From: WLMZ01 sp043753895 | GTDB lineage: Bacteria; Actinomycetota; Acidimicrobiia; Acidimicrobiales; Ilumatobacteraceae | Direction of reading: 5' to 3' | Assembly: GCA_043753895.1 (NCBI GenBank) | Contig: JAYUWK010000107.1 | Coordinates: 18,110-82,109, forward strand | Length of the DNA: 64,000 bases | Part shown: in pieces, positions 54,969 to 61,350 of the stretch | Position numbering within the stretch: position 1 is the stretch's first letter | Layout of the letters: each line of letters opens with the position of its first letter | Notes under the pieces: generated by a model | The model's input: only the letters and a program-made list of their open reading frames with translations | The model's database searches: none | Told to the model about the DNA's origin: nothing | Position numbers and translations under genes: made by a program

Positions 54969-55372
54969 GCGACTGGCTCATCGACAAGTCCGCGCTCGTC
55001 CGTCTCAACAGCTCAGTGGATGCCACTGATTGGGCCGGCCGGATCGACCGTGGCCTCGTGCGGATCTCCACCGTCACCAGGCTCGAGGTCGGTTACTCCG
55101 CACGTACCGCCGCCGACCACCGAACCCTGCTCACCAAACCGCCGATCTCGTCGATGCCCGTCGAGTACCTGACACCGAAGATCGAAGAGCGCGCCATTGA
55201 ACTGCAGCTCGCCCTGGCCGAGCGCGGTCACCACCGAGCGCCATCCATCCCCGACCTGCTGATCGCAGCGACCGCCGAGCTCGCCGACCTGACCGTGCTC
55301 CACCTCGACACGGACTTCGAGCTCATCGCCGAACTCACCGGACAACCCATACAACGCCTCGCCGTGAACTGA
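54965..55372 (+). CDS. VapC-type PIN-domain ribonuclease toxin
   Basis: The 135-residue protein shows the PIN acidic residues: Asp in SDWLIDKSALVRL, Glu in STVTRLEVGYSA, Asp in APSIPDLLIAATAEL and Asp in VLHLDTDFELIAE. VapC toxins cut tRNA or rRNA. All catalytic residues are intact, so it should be active when freed from VapB. It starts with GTG overlapping the antitoxin stop. Confidence 0.92.
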   Translation: MSDWLIDKSALVRLNSSVDATDWAGRIDRGLVRISTVTRLEVGYSARTAADHRTLLTKPPISSMPVEYLTPKIEERAIELQLALAERGHHRAPSIPDLLIAATAELADLTVLHLDTDFELIAELTGQPIQRLAVN

Positions 55373-55492
55373 CGCAAACCCGCCAGTGACGATGTTGGGT
55401 GGTGGTGCCACGCTCGCCGGTCCAACCATCCGACTGAGCCGATCGAACTGCTCTGATCACCAACCCGCGGCGCTGGATGACCAGACTCGCGG

Positions 55493-55582
55493 TCAGACCA
55501 GCTTGAACTGGTAGCGGATCCCGGGTGCGCTGGCCAGTTTGGCGTCCGAGGTGAGCAGAGCGACATCGAGGGTCACAGCACT
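55493..55582 (-). pseudogene. C-terminal remnant of a PIN-domain toxin
   Basis: A minus-strand stretch of about 29 codons ends VALLTSDAKLASAPGIRYQF, then KLV and stop, which is the typical C-terminus of VapC proteins. No N-terminal acidic motif can be found upstream in the same frame. The rest of 55373-55742 shows no gene. Confidence 0.5.
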
Positions 55583-55742
55583 GCGACGCCTGTCGGTACT
55601 TGATTGCCAACCGGTTCGTCACCGCACGCCGCGGCACCATCGAGAGCTCCATCGATATGGCTAGCGGACCTCACCCCAGTTGCAAGCGTCCCGCCGTGGG
55701 ACGGTCTACCATCGCTGCTCACCGAGCTCGGTGGTGATCGGC

Positions 55743-56147
55743 TCAGGGCACAAGTGTGAGGTCGCCGAGTCGTGATCGCACGACGGTGAAGTGTCGACGA
55801 TCAAGCGTGGCGATGTCTCGAATGCCGAGTCGTTCGGCTGTCGCGATCACCGAATCGTCGGTTGTTCCGAGCGGGAGATTGCGATAGGTGGCAACGAGTT
55901 CAGCGATTCGCATCCAGTCGCTGGCTGCGACCGATTCCGCCAGGAGGTTTCCTGCGGCGAGGTCGCCGACAAAGCGCACTTCAGCGTCCGCGCCGAGGCG
56001 CGTGCCAAGGAGATAGGTGACCTCGGTGATGACCAGTGTCGGCACGATGAGAGGCCCAGGGTGCGTCTCGAGCAGCTCCAAGCTGGCGGCATGGTGCCGG
56101 TCATCGCGATCGACGTAGGCGTAGAGGGGCCCGGCGTCGACGATCAA
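55743..56147 (-). CDS. VapC-type PIN-domain toxin
   Basis: The 134-residue protein carries the PIN acidic set: Asp in MIVDAGPLYAYVDRDD, Glu in TLVITEVTYLLG, Asp pair in LGTTDDSVIATAERLG and Asp in DIATLDRRHF. It belongs to a different subfamily from the neighbouring VapC at 54965. It starts with TTG overlapping the antitoxin stop (TTGA), the normal antitoxin-first arrangement. Confidence 0.92.
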   Translation of the reverse strand: MIVDAGPLYAYVDRDDRHHAASLELLETHPGPLIVPTLVITEVTYLLGTRLGADAEVRFVGDLAAGNLLAESVAASDWMRIAELVATYRNLPLGTTDDSVIATAERLGIRDIATLDRRHFTVVRSRLGDLTLVP

Positions 56148-56377
56148 TGCGATGGCTGGACCTCGTTGGCAAGGATCTCTTCGATTCGCTCCGAGATGTC
56201 GTCGCGACCGCTTGCGCCTGCACCGGCGGCGAGGAGCCGTCGTTTACCGTAGTGGGCGCCAAGCAGATTCTCGATTGCTTCACGGGTGAGCACCGACACG
56301 GTGCTTCCCCGTCGTTGGGCCTCGTGGCGAAGGCGGGCATCGAGTTCATCTGGCCGTTTCACGGTCGTCCTCTGCAT
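56144..56377 (-). CDS. Ribbon-helix-helix antitoxin
   Basis: The 77-residue protein has the RHH fold TTVKRPDELDARLRHEAQRR, then GSTVSVLTREAIENLLG, with a C-terminal acidic helix (SERIEEILANEVQPSH) for toxin binding. I chose ATG 56377 because TATGTT lies 7 nt upstream; ATG 56389 is in frame but upstream of the predicted transcript start. The promoter overlaps a perfect palindrome. Confidence 0.88.
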   Translation of the reverse strand: MQRTTVKRPDELDARLRHEAQRRGSTVSVLTREAIENLLGAHYGKRRLLAAGAGASGRDDISERIEEILANEVQPSH

Positions 56378-56392
56378 GTATGCCAACATACA
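56377..56392. promoter_or_regulatory. Antitoxin operator palindrome overlapping -10 and start codon
   Basis: TGTATG-CCAA-CATACA is a perfect 6-bp-arm inverted repeat. On the minus strand it contains the -10-like TATGTT (56390-56385), 7 nt before ATG 56377. Confidence 0.6.
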
Positions 56393-56420
56393 ACGCAGTT
56401 GGAGAGTTGAAACCAGGGCC

Positions 56421-56633
56421 CTAACTCAGGTCAAGAAGGTCGGCGATCACCGAACGAAGGTGCGCCAGCGCCATCGGACCGACGTTGCCGCGGCCACCGT
56501 CATCCTTGACCCGCTCAATATCGGCGACGGTCAGTAGGTGGCACTGACCGACCGAGTGCTTGTCGAGTCCGTCGCCGTCAACCGGGATTTCAGTCGCCAT
56601 CGCCCGCTGCACGTTCGACGTCACGGGCACCAC
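56421..56633 (-). pseudogene. MazF/PemK-type toxin remnant, N-terminus lost
   Basis: The 70-codon frame VVPVTSNVQRAMATEIPVD, then GLDKHSVGQCHLLTVADIER, ending LAHLRSVIADLLDLS, matches the C-terminal two thirds of MazF endoribonucleases. A TGA lies three codons before the first Val. The usual N-terminal RRGEIWxVD strand is not found in any nearby frame, and the plus strand upstream carries a methyltransferase remnant. The toxin is therefore broken. Confidence 0.7.
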
Positions 56634-56661
56634 GGTGGTTCACACCAATGTGCTGTGTTGA

Positions 56662-57057
56662 CTGCGACCAAAGCTCTCCGTGCTGAGGGCCTCCCGCTCG
56701 CTGCTTCGACCAGGCGGTCGTAACGCCTTACACACGATCCACACGACTCTTGGGCTCGATCGTCGCGCTCGAGCGCGTGCACACCGGTCAGGACCGTGGG
56801 CGGTGGCTTCGATCGATACGCCAGTGGAGTTGCTGCGCCGAGCGGGCTTCATTGATGTATCCGAAATAGACGGCACAAACGAGTTTCGCGCCGTCGCCAC
56901 CGAGTGGATCGATCAATGGGACGACCACCGGGACGCGTTGACCGCGCTCTACGGCGAACCCGAGTTCGAGAGCCGTCAGCACGACCGGCGCTTGCAGCTG
57001 CGCGCCGTCGAAGACGGTCTCTTGCGCCGAGCGCTATTCCTCGGTAGCCGTCCCTGA
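56662..57057 (+). pseudogene. SAM methyltransferase C-terminal remnant
   Basis: The open frame gives ASRSLLRPGGRNALHTIHT (post-motif region), DTPVELLRRAGFIDVSEIDG and FRAVATEWIDQWDDHRDALT, the C-terminal half of a class I methyltransferase. The SAM-binding motif I is absent. It begins beside the MazF remnant and ends where the TetR remnant begins. Confidence 0.6.
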
Positions 57058-57656
57058 TCACGACCGCGAGAGCCAGCTGAGCGAACGCCAGCGCGAGGTA
57101 CTCGATCAACTCGGCCACATGTTCGACAGTGGGTTCGCGGACCTCACCATGGCAGAAATCGCATCACGGGCCAACTGCTGGTTGCGCACCCTGTACGGAC
57201 TCGCGCCAAGTCGTGACGAACTCGTACTCGCCGTGGTCGACAGAAACCTGTGGCGCGTTGGACGTAAGGCGATGGATGCGATCAGCTCGTGGATGATACC
57301 AACCGAGGCCATCCAGGCATACCTCGAAGCTGCCACCGAGGCGGTGAGCGACATGACCGAGAGGTTCGCGCGCGACCTCGCAACCATGCCTGCCGCGCAA
57401 CGCCTCGGTGACTTCCACGCCGACTACCTGGTTGCGATCACCCGGCGCCTGCTCGAAATGGCCATCGAGCGTGGTGAGATCGTTGCGCTCGACACTGGCG
57501 CGGCAGCGCGCGTCATGGCCGGCCGGCCTCGGTCGCGAACTCTCAAGAGCCGACGTCATGGCCACCATGCACTCTTCACCGAAGCAGGCCGCCGACTCGA
57601 TGTTGGCGATCATGTTGCGCGGCATGCGCGCACGAACCGAACCGGAGCAGACATGA
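57050..57656 (+). pseudogene. TetR-family regulator with frameshift
   Basis: The first frame reads SERQREVLDQLGHMFDSGFA, then DLTMAEIASRANCWLRTLYG (helix-turn-helix), and continues to LDTGAAARVMAG. At about 57525 the similarity shifts one base into the frame LGRELSRADVMATMHSSPKQ, then AADSMLAIMLRGMRA, ending at 57656. No standard start codon precedes the helix-turn-helix in frame. The stop overlaps the next ATG. Indel or sequencing error are both possible. Confidence 0.65.
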
Positions 57657-58180
57657 GTGACATCGCCACCACCCTCAGGGACGACCTACTCGCCGAGCAA
57701 GCAGCGCTCGACGATCTCGTGTCCTCCTTGCCGGACAACGATTGGCAATTACCCACGCCGAGCCCTGGTTGGTCTGTTGGCGACCAGATCGGTCACCTCA
57801 CCTACTTCGATGGTGCCGCCGCGATGGCCATCACCGATCCACCGGCGTTCAAAGTGGACATGGAGCAACTCTATGCCGGGGCCGCCAGCGCTGGCGACGA
57901 CTTCACACTCGGGGCGTCTCGAGCGCTCGCACCGCACGAACGACTCGAGGCGTGGCGAGCGAACAGGCGCCTGCTCGTCGACGCATGAGCGGCCCTCACC
58001 GACCGCACGCGCATCGACTGGTACGGACCGTCAATGGGTGCGAAGTCGTTCCTCACGGCACGACTGATGGAAGCGTGGGCACACGGCAGTGAGATCGCCG
58101 AGGCGGTCGGAGCCACACGTGCGCCCACCGATCGGCTACGACACATCGCGCAGTTGGGTTACATCACGCGCGAGCAGTGA
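57653..58180 (+). pseudogene. Maleylpyruvate-isomerase-like (TIGR03084/DinB fold) protein with in-frame stop
   Basis: The frame starts MSDIATTLRDDLLAEQAALD, has the metal-site region WSVGDQIGHLTYFDGAAA, and reads through TGA at 57986-57988 into ALTDRTRIDWYGPSMGAKSF, then LTARLMEAWAHGSEIAEAVG with the second His. The two parts are one continuous reading frame of 176 codons split by a single TGA, probably from TTG or CTG. Its normal partner in this family is a TetR regulator, present just upstream but also broken. Confidence 0.7.
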
Positions 58181-58222
58181 CGCGAATCATAGTCTCGGGA
58201 AATGGCTCATGCGGACGGGCCT

Positions 58223-59434
58223 CTACGCTCGGAGCTTGGCCGACTCGCGCCGGTCGCCTGAGGGCAGTCGGAACGCAGCTGCGACGCCAAGCGCCAGTGC
58301 AACTGCCGACAACACGAACATGACGTGAGCGCCCGAGGCGTTGTCGTCGACGTAGTGGCGGACAAGCAAGCTCGCCGTGATGCTGCCCATATACCGACTG
58401 GCCGAGAGAACGCCCGCCGCAACACCCGAGCGCTGTTCTGGAGCCGATTCGAGAGCGGCAGTCATGATGCTCGGCGAGGCAAACCCGTAGCCGACGCCGA
58501 AGAACGCAAGCGCTGTGATGAGCACCACCGGAAGTACCCCTGCACCGAACGGTACGACGAGCAGCACACCCAGCAAGGCGACGAGTTGACCGATCACGAC
58601 CGGTCGACGACGACCCGCACGATCTCCCAAGCGACCGCCAGCGGGCCCCATCACAATCAGCCCAAGCGTCAGCGCGGACAACGCGAGACCCTTTTCGCCA
58701 CCACTCCAACCTCGAACGTCGAGCACGAAAGGAGTGACCAACAGCAACGAGTACTGTCCGAAAGTTGACAGCGCCTGCGTGGCGAACGCAGCGATGTACG
58801 CGCGTGTCCATAGTCGTTCAGGCTTCTCGGCGCCGACGCGAGAGCGTCTGACCTGTTTGGCAGCCGCAGGAACCGAGACGCGCATCAGCAGCACGAGAGC
58901 CAACGCCACCACTGGGACGTTGAACAGGAAGATTGCCGGCCATCCGGCTGCATCGACCAGCACACCGCCCACGAGGGGGCCGGCCGCCGCACCGACACCG
59001 ATGATCGAACCAAGCATGCCAAAGACACGTCCGCGATCATCGGGTGGGGCAACGGCTCGCAACATAGACTGCACACTTGGAGCGAGGGCCGAGCCGAAGA
59101 TCGCTTGCACGCCGCGCGCCACTACGAGGAGGGCGAACGTTGGCGCGAGTGCTGCGGCAAGTGAGCATGCGCCGAATCCGACCAGCGACACGATTGCTGC
59201 CCGCTTGTTACCTACGGCATCACTGATTCTGCCGGAGATCGGCTGCAGGATGAGCATGGCGATGAGGTACACCGTGACCAATATCGCGGCGTGTCCTTTT
59301 TCGATGTGGAACTCGCGGGCGATGTCGGACAGTGCGAGGGCCACCATCGTGGAGTTCAATGGAACGAGCGCCGACGCGACGCCGATCCCGACGACAGTGC
59401 TCCGACGCGCCGTCGTGACTTCGACTTGCATCAT
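58223..59434 (-). CDS. MFS drug-resistance-type transporter
   Basis: The 403-residue protein has twelve transmembrane helices. Motif A is QPISGRISDAVGNKRAAIV, the antiporter motif C-like stretch is GAAAGPLVGGVLVDAAGWPA, and the second-half repeat is GPAGGRLGDRAGRRRPVVIG. It is likely a proton-driven efflux pump. The ATG overlaps the stop of the PEP mobile-domain gene (TGATG), so the two are coupled. Confidence 0.9.
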   Translation of the reverse strand: MMQVEVTTARRSTVVGIGVASALVPLNSTMVALALSDIAREFHIEKGHAAILVTVYLIAMLILQPISGRISDAVGNKRAAIVSLVGFGACSLAAALAPTFALLVVARGVQAIFGSALAPSVQSMLRAVAPPDDRGRVFGMLGSIIGVGAAAGPLVGGVLVDAAGWPAIFLFNVPVVALALVLLMRVSVPAAAKQVRRSRVGAEKPERLWTRAYIAAFATQALSTFGQYSLLLVTPFVLDVRGWSGGEKGLALSALTLGLIVMGPAGGRLGDRAGRRRPVVIGQLVALLGVLLVVPFGAGVLPVVLITALAFFGVGYGFASPSIMTAALESAPEQRSGVAAGVLSASRYMGSITASLLVRHYVDDNASGAHVMFVLSAVALALGVAAAFRLPSGDRRESAKLRA

Positions 59435-61089
59435 CCGAGAACTGTGACCTCGCCAGTTGTTGAATCCACGCGCAACTGAGCTCCATCACGAATTCGACGC
59501 GATCCGGTCACGGTGCCGACCACTGCCGGAAAGCCGAGTTCACGGGCCATGATCGCGGCGTGACTGGCATAGCTCCCATGGTCGGTGACGATCGCGCCCA
59601 CCAGGTGGATCATCGCGTTGAACGCTTCGCAGGTAGACGGCGTGACGAGCACGTCACCCTGTTCGAGGAGAAAGAGATCCTCAAGGTCGTGCACCAGACG
59701 AGCACGTCCTTCGTAGATGCCTGTGCCCGCCGGGATTCCGATGATGACCGCATTGTCGCCGAGCGGTTCTGGTAGCTCGCCGAGGACACCTTCGATCATG
59801 AAGCCGACGGCCGACATGAGCCGAGCCAACAGTGGAGGCAACATGTCCACGGGCGGCGGTGCTGGTGGCGGCGGCCCGAGGAACCGAGGGGCACCCTCCG
59901 CTGCCCCTCGAACACGAGCTACCCCTCGCTGGGCAAGCTCATCCGCCGTCGGGGTGGCGCTGCCGTCGAGCACGCCGCACAGTTCATCGAGCCCTGCATC
60001 GAGTACGTGATTCGCTTCGTGAAGCTGACCGGACGCACCGAGCCGCCGTCCGGCTTCGAGCATAGCGAGCCGAAGAAGACCGAGGGCAGAGACATCGCTG
60101 TAGATGCCGCGTTCGTCACGCAGGCGATACATCCTTCGCGCCTCGACCAGGAGTGCATCGAATGCAGGGCGTTGATCGCTCGACAAGCCCGACCTCAGTT
60201 GGTGTGCGAACTCCTCGGCATCGCGAGTGGCTGCGTCGGGGTCCACATCGAGCGCCGCAGCGATCTTGCCCAACTGCATGTCGGGATGCTCGCCCGCCGT
60301 AGGGACCAACACGTCGAGCCCCTCGCTGATCCGATACTCGGTGTTGGCGAGGTACTCGGCCACTTCGGGAAGCATCGCTCGCAGCGCCGCGATTCGCTCG
60401 GCCGGGTCGCCATCGCCACGCACCAGTTGCTCGGCGGCAGCATTGCGCTTCACCGCGCCAATCACTTCCGTCAACTCCGACGATGCCAAACCCGTGACGG
60501 GCGACGCCCCAGCGAGCGCAGGAAAAAGCGAAGGCGGCGGCATTCCCACCATCGCACTGGCCTGCAGCAGGAAGTCGCCAACAGGCATCATTGCAGAGAG
60601 GTTGAAACGGTGGTGCTGATACACCATCGCCGACACGTGACTTCCACACTCACGCAGATGGGCGATCAGCGCGGCGGTGTCGAGATCGCCGAGGTCAACT
60701 GAATTCAAGGCACGGTGCCTGCTGATAGCAGTCGGCTTCAGCTCGTCATCCCACTGTCGTAGGTGATCCTTCCAAATCTGCGCCTCGAAGGCATGAACTG
60801 CCAAGCCAGTGCGCCGCCCGATCTCGCTCACGATGTGTTCGTGCGATGGGGGGCCATCGGGACCGGGCATGTCGAACGGCTGCGGCTGCATGTACCGAAA
60901 TCCGTTGACCACGGCAACCGCCATAGCATCCAGCAGTACCCCGTAGGCGGCCATCGTCTCACCGAAGCCTCGCGCAAACGGTGTCGGTAACAGCTCGCTT
61001 GCGACCCGCGACATCGGTTCGGGTGAATGGGCCTGATCTTGTTGCCAAGGCCCGGGCCCTGGTGGATTCCATGTGTCGACACTGTTCAT
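59431..61089 (-). CDS. PEP-utilising-enzyme mobile-domain protein without ATP-grasp domain (paralogue 2)
   Basis: The 552-residue protein has the same layout as the gene at 34730: N-terminal WNPPGPGPWQQDQAHS, helical middle (LGLLRLAMLEAGRRLGASGQ near residue 355), and a C-terminal phosphohistidine domain (QGDVLVTPSTCEAFNAMIHL; DHGSYASHAAIMARELGFPA with the catalytic His). The usual TxGGxxSHAA is degenerate here (TDHGSYASHAA). No ATP-grasp or PEP-binding domain is present. AAGGGG precedes ATG 61089. It is coupled to an MFS exporter, so a resistance-type role related to rifampin phosphotransferase is conceivable but unproven. Confidence 0.75.
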   Translation of the reverse strand: MNSVDTWNPPGPGPWQQDQAHSPEPMSRVASELLPTPFARGFGETMAAYGVLLDAMAVAVVNGFRYMQPQPFDMPGPDGPPSHEHIVSEIGRRTGLAVHAFEAQIWKDHLRQWDDELKPTAISRHRALNSVDLGDLDTAALIAHLRECGSHVSAMVYQHHRFNLSAMMPVGDFLLQASAMVGMPPPSLFPALAGASPVTGLASSELTEVIGAVKRNAAAEQLVRGDGDPAERIAALRAMLPEVAEYLANTEYRISEGLDVLVPTAGEHPDMQLGKIAAALDVDPDAATRDAEEFAHQLRSGLSSDQRPAFDALLVEARRMYRLRDERGIYSDVSALGLLRLAMLEAGRRLGASGQLHEANHVLDAGLDELCGVLDGSATPTADELAQRGVARVRGAAEGAPRFLGPPPPAPPPVDMLPPLLARLMSAVGFMIEGVLGELPEPLGDNAVIIGIPAGTGIYEGRARLVHDLEDLFLLEQGDVLVTPSTCEAFNAMIHLVGAIVTDHGSYASHAAIMARELGFPAVVGTVTGSRRIRDGAQLRVDSTTGEVTVLG

Positions 61090-61350
61090 AGCGCGTCCCC
61101 TTTCGACACGCGCCAATGTACAACAGATGAACAGGCGCTGAATTCAGCGAACCTGGTTTATGCCTCGAGGCAGATGTGTCGGTCATGGTGCCCGTCTGCT
61201 GCTCGTCATGTGTTGGGTGCGTGAACCGTGTGCACGGTGATCTATTCCGCTCTCGACGTCCAACCGCCGCGCCGATCGGTGTGCGCCTGGTGCTTGATCT
61301 CGTGACCGCTCCGCAAGCTGGTGCACTACTGTTCACGCTCGGGGTGGGTG
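61090..61350. other. Intergenic region between divergent genes
   Basis: No gene is supportable here. A -10-like TACTGT at 61327-61332 is placed to serve the plus-strand cyclase-ATPase gene. No repeat or strong hairpin was seen. Confidence 0.4.
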
